Positions 8,160 through 14,905 of a DNA stretch of 15,437 bases are shown piece after piece. Numbering within the stretch: position 1 is the first letter of the stretch; each line of letters starts with the position of its first letter. Source of the stretch: Haloarculaceae archaeon (GTDB lineage Archaea; Halobacteriota; Halobacteria; Halobacteriales; Haloarculaceae); NCBI GenBank assembly GCA_018609665.1, contig JAHENN010000266.1, positions 1 through 15,437 on the forward strand. Reading direction: 5' to 3'. The notes beneath the pieces were generated by a model that worked only from the letters and a program-made list of their open reading frames with translations, was not told the origin of the DNA and did no database searches. The position numbers and the translations under genes were made by a program.

Positions 8160-8867
8160 ATGGCCGACACCATCCTGGTCCCGTTCGAGCTTCCGGACCC
8201 CGAGCCGCTGTCGCCGGTGCTCGTCGAGGACCTCGCGTCGCTTGACGTCGTCCTGCTCGGACACTACGGACTCCCGGAGCAGACGCCGGCCCGGGACGCC
8301 CGCGAGCAGTTCGGCGAGGAGGCGGCGGCGACCCTCGACGCCCTCGCCGAGCCGTTCCGGGCGCAGGGGACGTCCGTCGAAACCCGGCTCGTGTTCGGCA
8401 AGGACCGCGCCGCGGCCATCGACGGGGTGATGCTCGAGGCCGACTGCGCCGCGGAGCTGACCCCGGCCCCGACCGAGGGCATCCGCCGCATTCTCGTGCC
8501 GGTGCCGGACGTCGCGGAGTTCACCCGCCTGCCGCGGTTCATCGACGTGCTCTGCGAGAACGCGACCCTGGAGATCACCCTGTTCCACGTCGTCGAGGGC
8601 GAGGAGGCCCGCGAGCGGGGCGAGGCCATCGTCGCCGAGACCCGCGACGGCCTGCTCGAAGCGGGGTTCGACGCCGACACCGTCGACACCCGCATCGTCG
8701 AGTCCGACGCCCACGACGAGGAGATTCTCCGGGTCGCCGACGAGTACGGCGCCGTCGTGATGTACGAGCCGGCGCCGAACATCGCCGACCACGTCTTCGG
8801 GACGCTGCCGGACCGCATCGCCGACCGGACCGGCGACCCGGTCATCGTCGTCCGGCGGGACTTCTGA
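8160..8867 (+). CDS. Universal stress protein (UspA)-like protein
   Basis: A 235-residue cytoplasmic protein beginning MADTILVPFELPDPEPLSP. A second similar unit begins at IRRILVPVPDVAEF (108-121) and ends DPVIVVRRDF, the usual final strand of a Usp domain, so the protein looks like two Usp-type halves with a degenerate first half. The ATP-binding loop of nucleotide-binding Usp proteins (G-x2-G-x9-G-S/T) is not present; the corresponding stretch reads EPAPNIADHVFGTLPDR (203-219). It is therefore probably of the non-nucleotide class, or binds another ligand. It is divergent from the permease gene with 93 nt between starts, suggesting a regulatory partnership with that carrier. The ATG at 8160 is preferred to upstream in-frame starts, which would lie in the promoter region; a weak TTTTG element sits about 27 nt before it. 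Confidence 0.8.
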   Translation: MADTILVPFELPDPEPLSPVLVEDLASLDVVLLGHYGLPEQTPARDAREQFGEEAAATLDALAEPFRAQGTSVETRLVFGKDRAAAIDGVMLEADCAAELTPAPTEGIRRILVPVPDVAEFTRLPRFIDVLCENATLEITLFHVVEGEEARERGEAIVAETRDGLLEAGFDADTVDTRIVESDAHDEEILRVADEYGAVVMYEPAPNIADHVFGTLPDRIADRTGDPVIVVRRDF

Positions 8868-8935
8868 CGCCGGGGCCGCGGTCGGGACCGTGACTGGCGC
8901 GGGCCCGACCGGAACCGACGCCGGCCTCCCGACGC

Positions 8936-8948
8936 GGAAACGTAAAGT
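8936..8948 (+). promoter_or_regulatory. TATA box of the acyl-CoA dehydrogenase gene
   Basis: GAAACGTAAAG (8937-8947) is AT-rich against a GC background and centred about 27 nt before the ATG at 8971. It supports that start over an in-frame upstream one at 8890. Confidence 0.5.
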
Positions 8949-8970
8949 GCGGACGGCCGAACGTACCGGT

Positions 8971-10113
8971 ATGGATTTCAGCCTGAGCGCCGAGGGCGAG
9001 CAAATCACCGAGATGGTGGCGGAGTTCGTCGACGAGGAGGTCGTGCCGGTCGCCGACGAGATTGACCGCACCGACGAGTTCCCGTGGGAGCTGGTCGAGG
9101 AGCTCGCCGAGCTGGACCTGCTCGGGATGCCGTTCCCCGAGGAGTACGGCGGCGCCGGCCTCGACTACCACACCTACCCCGCCGTGCTCGAGGAGCTCTC
9201 CCGCGGCTCCGGCGGGCTCGGCACCATCGTCGCCGCCCACATATCGCTCGCGGGCAACATGATCTACGCCTTCGGCACCGAGGAACAGAAGGAGGAGTAC
9301 CTCACGCCGCTGGCGCAGGGCGAGGACATCGGCGCCTTCGCGCTGTCGGAGGCCGGCGCGGGCAGCGACGTGCCCGCCATGGAGACGACCGCCGAGCGGG
9401 TCGGCGACGAGTACGTCATCGACGGCGGAAAGCTGTGGATCTCCAACGGCTCCGTCGCCGACACGGTCACCGTCTTCGCCAAGACCGACCCCGAGGCCGG
9501 CAACGAGGGCATCTCCTCGTTCGTCCTCCGGCCGGAGGAGGACGACGGCTTCGTCGTCGAGGGCACCGAGGACAAGCTCGGCGACAAGGGGTGTCCGACC
9601 GCCGAGTTGCGGTTCGACAACGTCCACGTCCCGGAGTCCCGGCGGCTCGGCGAGGAGGGCCGCGGCTTCGTCCACGCGCTGAAGACGCTCAACGGCGGCC
9701 GCATCACCATCGCCGCCCGCTCGGTCGGCATCGCCCAGGCCGCCCTGGACGCCGCCCTCGAGTACAGCCAGGACCGCGAGCAGTTCGAACAGCCCATCTC
9801 GGAGTTCCAGACCATCCAGCACAAGCTCGCGGACATGGACACCAAGACGCGGGCGGCGCGGCTCCTGATGCACGACGCCGCCGACAGGAAGATCGCCGGC
9901 GACTCCTTCGCCAAGGAGGCCGCCCAGGCGAAGCTGTACGCCTCCGAGGTGAGCCGCGAGGTCGCAAACGAGGGCATCCAGATCCACGGCGGCTACGGCT
10001 ACACCAAGGACTTCCCCGCCGAGCGGTTCTACCGGGACGCCAAGCTCAACGAGATCTACGAGGGCACCAGCGAGGTGCTCCGGAACACCATCGCCAACGA
10101 ACTGCTGGACTGA
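8971..10113 (+). CDS. Acyl-CoA dehydrogenase (FAD-dependent)
   Basis: A 380-residue flavoprotein catalysing alpha,beta-dehydrogenation of acyl-CoA, the first step of beta-oxidation or of branched-chain acyl-CoA breakdown, passing electrons to electron-transfer flavoprotein. The helical N-domain contains PEEYGGAGLDY (56-66). The middle FAD-binding domain has FALSEAGAGSDVPAM (123-137) and KLWISNG (154-160). The C-domain has REQFEQPISEFQTIQHKLADM, in two parts around 269-289, then IQIHGGYGYTKDFPAERFYRD (336-356). The catalytic base is E364 in EIYEGTSEV, the position used by short- and medium-chain enzymes rather than the isovaleryl type. Length is standard for the family. The start MDFSLS is the usual one and has a promoter at the right distance. 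It is monocistronic, followed by 208 nt without a gene. Confidence 0.94.
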   Translation: MDFSLSAEGEQITEMVAEFVDEEVVPVADEIDRTDEFPWELVEELAELDLLGMPFPEEYGGAGLDYHTYPAVLEELSRGSGGLGTIVAAHISLAGNMIYAFGTEEQKEEYLTPLAQGEDIGAFALSEAGAGSDVPAMETTAERVGDEYVIDGGKLWISNGSVADTVTVFAKTDPEAGNEGISSFVLRPEEDDGFVVEGTEDKLGDKGCPTAELRFDNVHVPESRRLGEEGRGFVHALKTLNGGRITIAARSVGIAQAALDAALEYSQDREQFEQPISEFQTIQHKLADMDTKTRAARLLMHDAADRKIAGDSFAKEAAQAKLYASEVSREVANEGIQIHGGYGYTKDFPAERFYRDAKLNEIYEGTSEVLRNTIANELLD

Positions 10114-10321
10114 CCGAAATCGTGCCGAGCAGCCGCGGGCCGACGGCGCGGCGACGGCCAGTCCGAACGGCGTGACCCCGAAACCTACAGGGAGACGAGC
10201 GTGACGCCGGGCTAAGCCCGAGGCGGAGTGAAGGGGACGACGGCCCCGCTCTCCGCCGCTGCCGTCGGCCACCCCGGTGGCCGCCGCGTCGCGACACGGC
10301 CTGCTCCGGACTATACGGACG
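10114..10321. other. Intergenic gap with two dyads between convergent genes
   Basis: No gene is supported in these 208 nt, which separate the stops of the acyl-CoA dehydrogenase (+) and the PadR-like gene (-). Two compact palindromes are present: CGGGCTAAGCCCG at 10208-10220 and GGCCACC/GGTGGCC arms at 10267-10282. They may mark bidirectional transcription termination, but neither is followed by a clear T-run. Confidence 0.4.
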
Positions 10322-10600
10322 TCAGCCGTCGTCGGACAGCCGCTCGCGCATCCACTCGAACTGCGCCTCGACGCCCGCGCGGCCGGCGTCGGTCAGCGCG
10401 TAGACGTCGTGGATGCCGTCGACCTCCCGTTCGACGAAGCCGGCCTCGACGAGGCGTTCGAGCGCGCTCCGGAACCGGTCGGCGTCGACGCGGTCGTCGT
10501 AGCGGTCCTCGAGTGCGACCTTCAGTTGCTGTTGGCGGTACGAGTCGCCGGCCAGCAGGACGCAGATGTCGCGCCGCAGGCCGCTGTTGAGCCAGCGCAT
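10322..10600 (-). CDS. PadR-like winged-helix transcriptional regulator
   Basis: A 92-residue protein with the small haloarchaeal PadR-type layout. Helices MRWLNSGLRRDICVLLAG (1-18), a QQLKVALEDRY helix (24-34), a recognition region RFRSALERLVEAGFVER (42-58), then the beta wing VDGIHDVYALTDAGR (60-74) and a C-terminal helix to the end for dimerisation. It would bind DNA in the cytoplasm; ligand and targets are unknown. The start at 10598-10600 is chosen because the domain begins directly there and upstream in-frame codons are low-complexity intergenic sequence. The gene is divergent from the small protein at 10704 with a 103-nt gap holding two small dyads, so local regulation of that gene or itself is plausible. 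Confidence 0.75.
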   Translation of the reverse strand: MRWLNSGLRRDICVLLAGDSYRQQQLKVALEDRYDDRVDADRFRSALERLVEAGFVEREVDGIHDVYALTDAGRAGVEAQFEWMRERLSDDG

Positions 10601-10638
10601 ACGGGAGCCGGCGCCGCGAGGAACTTCACGCTTCGCTT

Positions 10639-10667
10639 CCGCGACACGCGGAGGGTTCGCCGGAACC
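10639..10667. promoter_or_regulatory. Pair of dyads in the PadR/small-protein divergent region (candidate operator)
   Basis: CCGCG-ACA-CGCGG (10639-10651) and GGTTC-GCCG-GAACC (10654-10667) lie side by side between the two divergent genes. Winged-helix dimers usually bind such dyads. This is position-based inference only. Confidence 0.3.
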
Positions 10668-10703
10668 GACAGCTTCCCGTTCGGCGCGGTGTTGTATCCG
10701 GAC

Positions 10704-10979
10704 ATGACCGACGCCACCGCGGAGGCCGCCGACGTCACCGCCCGGTACCGCGAGACCGACGAGGAGCGGCTGCTGACCTTCGAACGGGAGGGCCGGACGG
10801 CCGCCGTCGCACAGAACGTCGAGGGCTACGCCATGCTGAAGGTCCGGACGGCCGCCGACGGCGACGAACTGGAGCGGTACTACGGCTTCGACATGGCGCT
10901 GGACCACGCCGCGGAGCTGCTCGACGTCCGACCGGCCGACCTGCCGGTGCCCGACCCCGCCGCGGACATGGGGATGTGA
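10704..10979 (+). CDS. Small acidic protein of unknown function
   Basis: A 91-residue protein whose function I do not recognise. It starts MTDATAEAADVTARY, has a predicted sheet-rich centre (ERLLTFEREGRTAAVAQNV, 21-39, then GYAMLKVRT, 41-49), a GDELERYYGFDMALDHAAELL segment (53-73) and an acidic proline-rich end DLPVPDPAADMGM. There is no signal peptide, membrane segment or cysteine. The balance of GC3-rich codons and the acidic composition match neighbouring real genes, and the well-formed hydrophobic pattern argues against a chance frame. It resembles small conserved haloarchaeal proteins of unknown function, which is an impression rather than a database result. The ATG at 10704 is preferred over an in-frame extension to 10566, which would overlap the divergent regulator's start. 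Confidence 0.65.
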   Translation: MTDATAEAADVTARYRETDEERLLTFEREGRTAAVAQNVEGYAMLKVRTAADGDELERYYGFDMALDHAAELLDVRPADLPVPDPAADMGM

Positions 10980-11003
10980 CCGCGAACGGCAGTATCGGGG
11001 CTC

Positions 11004-11033
11004 GTATTCGTCGGAACCATTAAGCTCGAATAC
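11004..11033. promoter_or_regulatory. Inverted repeat flanking the TATA box of the REC-GAF gene
   Basis: GTATTCG (11004-11010) and CGAATAC (11027-11033) form a perfect 7-nt inverted repeat with a 16-nt spacer. The spacer contains the TATA-like CATTAAG (11018-11024), centred about 27 nt before the ATG at 11048. A dimeric protein bound here would cover the promoter. Confidence 0.5.
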
Positions 11034-11047
11034 AATCCATCCACGAC

Positions 11048-12058
11048 ATGACCAGCCCTACCCGCCTCCTCATCGTCGACGACGACCCCTCGCTTGCGGA
11101 TCTGATGTCGAACCAGCTGTCGGAACTGCGGGAGGAGTTTTCCGTCCGGGTCGAGACCGACCCCCACGACGCGCTGGACGCCGTCGAGAGCGAGGAGATC
11201 GACTGCGTCCTCAGCGACTACCACATGCCGGAGATGGACGGCCTGGAGCTGCTCCGGTACGTCCGCGAGATGGAGCGCGGCATTCCCTTCATCCTCTTCA
11301 CCTCCCGCGGCAGCGAGGAGGTCGCCAGCGAGGCGGTCTCGGCGGGGGTCACCGACTACTTCCGGAAGCGCCGCGGCACCGAGCAGTGGGAGGTCCTGGC
11401 CAACCGCATCGAGAACTCCGCGGCCCGCTACCGGGCCGAGCGGGCGGTCCAGCGCCGGGAGGCGGCGCTGAACGACCTCGCCCGGACCGTCGTCGACAGC
11501 GTCTCCACGCCCGTCGAGGAGCTCCTCGAGCTCGGCCGGGAGACGCTCGGCCTCGAGTACGGCGCCCTCGTCCGTGGCGAGGGCGACGACGCGGAGGTGC
11601 TGGTCGAGGTGGCCGACAGCGGCGTCCCGTCGCCGGCCGACGACGGCTCGCCGTTCGACGAGTTCGAGGCCCTCACCGTCGACGGCGGCAGCGTCGTCAC
11701 CGGGACCGCCGACAAGGAGTCGACCGGCTTCAGCACCTACGTCGGCAGCACCATCTACGTCGGCGACCGCCGGTACGGGGCCCTCTGCTTCTGCGACCGC
11801 GAGGCCGGCGAGGAGCTGTCGGAGTGGGAGCGGACCTTCGTTGAGCTGCTGGGTGACTGGCTGGCCCACGAGCTGACCGGCGAGTGGGCCCGGGACCGCG
11901 ACGAGGCGGTCCGGGCGGCCCGGCGCCGGATCGACGAGGTCCGGACGGCCATCGACGAGGGCGACGCCGAGACCGCCCGCGAGGAGCTGGACGCCATCGT
12001 GGAACTGCTCGACCAGGAGCCGCCCTCGGCGACGGCCGTCTCCATCGAGCTGTCCTGA
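11048..12058 (+). CDS. Receiver-GAF signalling protein without kinase or DNA-binding output
   Basis: A 336-residue cytoplasmic protein. The N-terminal receiver (about 4-125) has the acidic cluster D11-D13, phospho-acceptor D57 in LSDYHMP, T85 and K107, so it should be phosphorylatable. A helical linker (125-145) leads to a GAF domain (about 140-278) with conserved FSTYVGSTIYVGDRRYGALCF (228-248) and the closing SEWERTFVELLGDWLAHEL helix (258-276). The last 60 residues form a charged helix (280-323), possibly a coiled coil. No histidine kinase, PAS or helix-turn-helix domain follows. The receiver resembles that of the kinase at 246 (shared DGLELL, FLFT or FILFTS, VASxAxSAGVTDY), suggesting common descent or partnership. 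The promoter has a TATA box 27 nt upstream enclosed by an inverted repeat. The gene ends 3 nt from the convergent hydrolase stop. Confidence 0.9.
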   Translation: MTSPTRLLIVDDDPSLADLMSNQLSELREEFSVRVETDPHDALDAVESEEIDCVLSDYHMPEMDGLELLRYVREMERGIPFILFTSRGSEEVASEAVSAGVTDYFRKRRGTEQWEVLANRIENSAARYRAERAVQRREAALNDLARTVVDSVSTPVEELLELGRETLGLEYGALVRGEGDDAEVLVEVADSGVPSPADDGSPFDEFEALTVDGGSVVTGTADKESTGFSTYVGSTIYVGDRRYGALCFCDREAGEELSEWERTFVELLGDWLAHELTGEWARDRDEAVRAARRRIDEVRTAIDEGDAETAREELDAIVELLDQEPPSATAVSIELS

Positions 12059-12061
12059 CTG

Positions 12062-12955
12062 CTAGAGCAGGTCGACGAACTGCTCGGGGTGTTCGGCGTG
12101 CGGCAGCAGGTCGGCGTCCTCGAAGACGACCAGCTCGGCGTCGATCCGCTCTGCGAGCGCCCGGCCCGTCTCGACCGGCGGGAGCTCGGCTTCCCGGCCC
12201 CAGACGACCGTCGTCGGGACGTCCTCGTCCAGCGACGCCGCCAGGTCGACGTCCGCGTCGAGGAAGCCGCCGACGAACGACGCCGGCGCGAACCGGGCGC
12301 CCTCCTGGTGGGCGGTCCGCCAGTCGTAGTCGACCCACTCCTCGGGAATCGGCCCCGCGAAGCCGTGGTCCGCGAGGAAGTACCGGATCGACGGCTTCGA
12401 GGTCAGCAGGTTGTACAGCGCCTCCCCGACCACCGGCGACCGCAGCAGCGACCGGAGCCACGTCCGCCGGCCCGGCACGGTCGACGTCGTCGGACAGACG
12501 AGGACGTACTCGGCGGGGTCGACGTCGGCCGCGGCGACGTAGGCGGCCGACAGCGACGAGGCGACGACGGTCGGCTCCGCGACGGTCTCGGCGGCGAAGT
12601 CCTCGACGAAGGCCTCGTACAGCGACCCCGAGTACAGCAGCGGCGGCCGGTCGGAGTGGCCGAAGCCGGGCAGGTCCGGCGCGACGACGTGGTACCTTTC
12701 GGCCAGCGCGTCGACGACGTACCGGAACTCGTGGCTCGAGCCGGCGGCGTTGATGCCGTGCAACAGCAGCAGGTCCGGGTCGTCGGGGTCGCCCGCCTCG
12801 GTGTAGGCGACGTCGAAGCCGCGCCAGCGGTACGTCTCGACCGGCCGGCCGAGCGGCGGTTCGAACTCGTCGGGGTCGCCGCGGAGCGCCGCGTTGCCGA
12901 CCGCGGCCGCGCCGAGCGTCGCCACGGTCCCGCCCAGCAGTCGCTTGACGTTCAT
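12062..12955 (-). CDS. Alpha/beta-hydrolase fold protein
   Basis: A 297-residue hydrolase with a hydrophobic N-terminal stretch LLGGTVATLGAAAVGNAAL (6-24) that could anchor it in the membrane or act as a signal. The fold is clear: oxyanion loop LLLHGINAAGSSHEF (63-77), APDLPGFGHSDRP (92-104), nucleophile elbow VVASSLSAAY (130-139) with S134, acid region VWGREAELPP (251-260) and a histidine at H286 in DADLLPHAEHPE. The elbow has S136 where most members have glycine, and the acid appears to be E255 or E257 rather than aspartate. Esterase, epoxide hydrolase or another activity cannot be told apart. Start at 12953-12955 is supported by a TATA-like box 28 nt upstream. It is on the same strand as, but separate from, the meaB operon. 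Confidence 0.85.
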   Translation of the reverse strand: MNVKRLLGGTVATLGAAAVGNAALRGDPDEFEPPLGRPVETYRWRGFDVAYTEAGDPDDPDLLLLHGINAAGSSHEFRYVVDALAERYHVVAPDLPGFGHSDRPPLLYSGSLYEAFVEDFAAETVAEPTVVASSLSAAYVAAADVDPAEYVLVCPTTSTVPGRRTWLRSLLRSPVVGEALYNLLTSKPSIRYFLADHGFAGPIPEEWVDYDWRTAHQEGARFAPASFVGGFLDADVDLAASLDEDVPTTVVWGREAELPPVETGRALAERIDAELVVFEDADLLPHAEHPEQFVDLL

Positions 12956-12978
12956 GCTCGAGACGACGGCCGTCACGC

Positions 12979-12988
12979 GCTTAGAACT
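12979..12988 (-). promoter_or_regulatory. TATA-like box of the hydrolase gene
   Basis: GTTCTAAG on the minus strand (complement of 12980-12987) is centred about 28 nt before the ATG at 12955, in the 53-nt gap after meaB. Confidence 0.45.
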
Positions 12989-13008
12989 ACCGTTCGCGGC
13001 CGGACGGC

Positions 13009-14055
13009 TCAGTCCTGCCGCCGGTCGCGGCGCTCGCGGACGGCCTCGGCGACCGGCGCGAGGATCTCGTCGGCGACCGAGTAGGGGTCGGTCTCCTTGG
13101 CGACGACGCCGTCGACGTACCCCTCGAGGCCGCCGCGGGCCTCCAGCTCCTCCTCGACGAGGGCGGCGCTGTCGGCCCGCAGCAGCGTCCGTATCTCGTC
13201 GGCGTACCGCCGGCGGGCCCGGGCGTCCCGCTCGCCGGTGGCCTCCAGCCACTCGGCGTGGTCGGCCAGCACCGACAGCAGCTCGTCGACGCCCTCGCCG
13301 GTCTTGGCGACCGTCTCGACGATGGGCGGCTGCCGCTCGTCCTCGTCGTCCCCGTCGTCGATGCCGGACGGCCCGGCACCGGCGCCGTGGTGGCCGGCCA
13401 TCGGCGAGGCGTCCCGCATGTGGACCATCTCCCGCAGCTCCTTGACCGTCCGGTCGGCGCCGTCGAGGTCGGCCTTGTTGACGACGAAGACGTCGGCGAT
13501 CTCGAGGATGCCGGCCTTCAGCATCTGGACGTCGTCGCCCGACCCCGGCGGCACCAGCACCGCGACGGTGTCGGCCATCCGCACGATGTCGACCTCGTTC
13601 TGGCCGGCGCCGACCGTCTCGACGATGATGCGGTCCTTGCCGAAGGCGTCCAGCGCCTTCACCGCGTCCGTCGTCGACGTCGACAGCCCGCCCAGCGAGC
13701 CGCGGGCCGACATCGACCGGAAGAAGACGTCCATGTCGCCGACGTTCGACGCCATCCGGATGCGGTCGCCCAGCACCGCCCCGCCGGTGTACGGCGAGGA
13801 GGGGTCGATGGCGATGACGCCGACCGTCTCGCCGCGCTCGCGGTAGGTCGCGGCCATCTTGTCCACGAGCGTCGACTTGCCCGCCCCCGGCGAGCCGGTG
13901 ATGCCGACCACCTGCGCCCGGCCGGTGTGCTCGTGCAGCCGCGAGACCAGGTCCCGGTAGCCCGGCGACCGGTTCTCGATCTTCGTGATCACCCGCGCCA
14001 GCGCCCGGTGCTCGCCGGCCAGCAGCTCGTCGATGAGCGACTCGTCTCCGCTCAT
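13009..14055 (-). CDS. meaB: Methylmalonyl-CoA mutase-associated GTPase MeaB (ArgK family)
   Basis: A 348-residue G3E P-loop GTPase that protects and reloads adenosylcobalamin-dependent methylmalonyl-CoA mutase. Motifs: Walker A GSPGAGKST (54-62), AIDPSSPYTGGAVLGDR (82-98), the base-2/switch region SMSARGSLGGLS (114-125), ETVGAGQNEVD (146-156) and the guanine-specificity motif NKAD (193-196). These are all intact. The C-terminal helical part serves dimerisation. A low-complexity insert rich in H, G, D and E (about 219-241) sits between the NKAD region and PPIVETVAKTGEGVDEL, probably a surface loop. The start overlaps the stop of the mutase cobalamin subunit by 4 nt (ATGA), so the two are coupled and act in the same step: methylmalonyl-CoA to succinyl-CoA in propionate breakdown. 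Confidence 0.95.
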   Translation of the reverse strand: MSGDESLIDELLAGEHRALARVITKIENRSPGYRDLVSRLHEHTGRAQVVGITGSPGAGKSTLVDKMAATYRERGETVGVIAIDPSSPYTGGAVLGDRIRMASNVGDMDVFFRSMSARGSLGGLSTSTTDAVKALDAFGKDRIIVETVGAGQNEVDIVRMADTVAVLVPPGSGDDVQMLKAGILEIADVFVVNKADLDGADRTVKELREMVHMRDASPMAGHHGAGAGPSGIDDGDDEDERQPPIVETVAKTGEGVDELLSVLADHAEWLEATGERDARARRRYADEIRTLLRADSAALVEEELEARGGLEGYVDGVVAKETDPYSVADEILAPVAEAVRERRDRRQD

Positions 14056-14471
14056 CTATCCCGTGGCGCGTTCTCGCGGACGAACTCGATGGTCTCCTCC
14101 ATCGAGGAGCCCGGCCCGAATATCTCGGCGACCCCCAGCTCGTACAGCTCGTCGCGGTCCTCCTCCGGGACGATGCCGCCGACCAGGATGAGGGTATCCT
14201 CGAGGGCGCCGTACTCCTCGAGCCCGTCGATGATCTTCGGCACGAGCGTGTCGTGGGCGCCCGACAGGATGGAGATGCCGAGGACGTCGACGTCCTCCTG
14301 GACGGCCGCCTGGACGATCTCCTCGGGCGATTTGTGCAACCCGGAGTAGATGACCTCGAAGCCGGCGTCCCGGAACGCCCGGGCGATCACGTGGGCGCCG
14401 CGGTCGTGGCCGTCGAGGCCGACCTTCGCCACCAGACACCTGATCGCCCGCTGTCCCTGCTCCGTGCTCAT
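14052..14471 (-). CDS. mcmA2: Methylmalonyl-CoA mutase, cobalamin-binding (C-terminal) subunit
   Basis: A 139-residue protein consisting only of the B12-binding domain. It holds the DxHxxG signature as DGHDRG (20-25, with lower-axial ligand H22), the SxL segment GISILSGAH (66-74) and the GG turn LVGGIVPEED (96-105), with the closing GVAEIFGPGSS loop (113-123). In haloarchaea and other archaea the mutase is split into a large catalytic subunit and this small one. The large subunit is not in the window, so it must be encoded elsewhere. The gene heads a two-gene operon with meaB. The ATG at 14469-14471 is preceded by a weak AT-richer stretch near 14496-14507. Other B12-dependent mutases with split small subunits (for example isobutyryl-CoA mutase) are the alternative. 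Confidence 0.93.
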   Translation of the reverse strand: MSTEQGQRAIRCLVAKVGLDGHDRGAHVIARAFRDAGFEVIYSGLHKSPEEIVQAAVQEDVDVLGISILSGAHDTLVPKIIDGLEEYGALEDTLILVGGIVPEEDRDELYELGVAEIFGPGSSMEETIEFVRENAPRDR

Positions 14472-14563
14472 GCACTCACGTTCCGACGCGAGGCGCTTGG
14501 TTCTAACGGAGACCCCCGTCGGTACCGCGGAACCGACCCGCCCGCCCTCGACGCCGGTCCGAT

Positions 14564-14574
14564 GGGTTTATGAA
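14564..14574 (+). promoter_or_regulatory. TATA box of the tRNA-Ala gene
   Basis: GGTTTATGA (14565-14573) lies about 32 nt before the first tRNA base at 14602, so transcription should begin a few bases ahead of the mature 5' end. It is in the 130-nt region divergent from mcmA2. Confidence 0.6.
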
Positions 14575-14601
14575 TCGCACCCGGATACTGTCGGCCGCCG
14601 C

Positions 14602-14673
14602 GGGCTCGTAGATCAGCGGTAGATCATCCCCCTGGCACGGGGAAGGCCCCGGGTTCAAATCCCGGCGAGTCCA
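14602..14673 (+). tRNA. tRNA-Ala (anticodon GGC)
   Basis: A complete 72-nt cloverleaf, no intron, CCA not encoded. Acceptor stem GGGCTCG/CGAGTCC with the alanine identity wobble pair G3-U70 and discriminator A73. D-stem GATC/GATC with loop AGCGGTA. Anticodon stem TCCCC/GGGGA with loop CTGGCAC, anticodon GGC, reading GCC and GCU. Variable region AGGCC; T-stem CCGGG/CCCGG with loop TTCAAAT. All four stems pair without mismatch except the G3-U70 wobble. The 3' half of this gene is the source of repeats found over the next 500 nt. Confidence 0.97.
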
Positions 14674-14677
14674 CTGA

Positions 14678-14748
14678 GTTTTCCCGACGCAATACGGCGA
14701 GCGGCGCGGAGCTACGGCGACGCGCCGCGAGCGACCGGCGTCGGGAAA
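14678..14748 (+). terminator. Nested hairpin just downstream of the tRNA (possible terminator or processing structure)
   Basis: TTTCCCGACGC (14680-14690) pairs perfectly with GCGTCGGGAAA (14738-14748), and inside it GCGGCGCG (14701-14708) pairs with CGCGCCGC (14721-14728). A short T-run (14679-14682), five bases after the tRNA end, could itself stop transcription. Function is inferred from position only. Confidence 0.45.
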
Positions 14749-14760
14749 CGACGTCGTCGA

Positions 14761-14777
14761 CGCCCGGATTTGAACCC
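14761..14777 (-). repeat. Inverted, decayed copy of the tRNA-Ala T-arm
   Basis: Read on the minus strand, these 17 nt match tRNA-Ala positions 14651-14667 at 16 of 17 bases (the whole TTCAAAT loop and most of the T-stem). It is the only inverted copy that includes the T-loop. Confidence 0.7.
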
Positions 14778-14841
14778 CTGGAAGTCGCAGCCCGGACGCG
14801 CAGCCGAGCGGAGCGAGGCGAGCATCCCGGACCGTCTTCCT

Positions 14842-14868
14842 CCGGGTTCAAATCCCGGCGAGTCCACT
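14842..14868 (+). repeat. Perfect 27-nt copy of the tRNA-Ala 3' end (att-like site)
   Basis: Identical to 14649-14675: T-stem, T-loop, acceptor 3' strand, discriminator A and two following bases. No tRNA 5' half precedes it. A 3'-terminal tRNA direct repeat of this length is what integration by a tRNA-targeting tyrosine recombinase leaves, but the 166 nt between the copies hold no gene. Confidence 0.8.
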
Positions 14869-14905
14869 CACTTCCTTCCGCTCGCTACGCTCGCTCCAGT
14901 CGTTC

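Noticed and set aside
10601..10738. A longer N-terminus for the PadR-like protein starting at 10738
   Set aside because: The added 46 residues are low-complexity, would overlap the start of the divergent small gene, and precede the natural MRWL domain start.
14842..14868. A second tRNA gene
   Set aside because: Only the T-arm and acceptor 3' strand are present; the upstream 60 nt contain no matching acceptor 5' strand, D-arm or anticodon arm.
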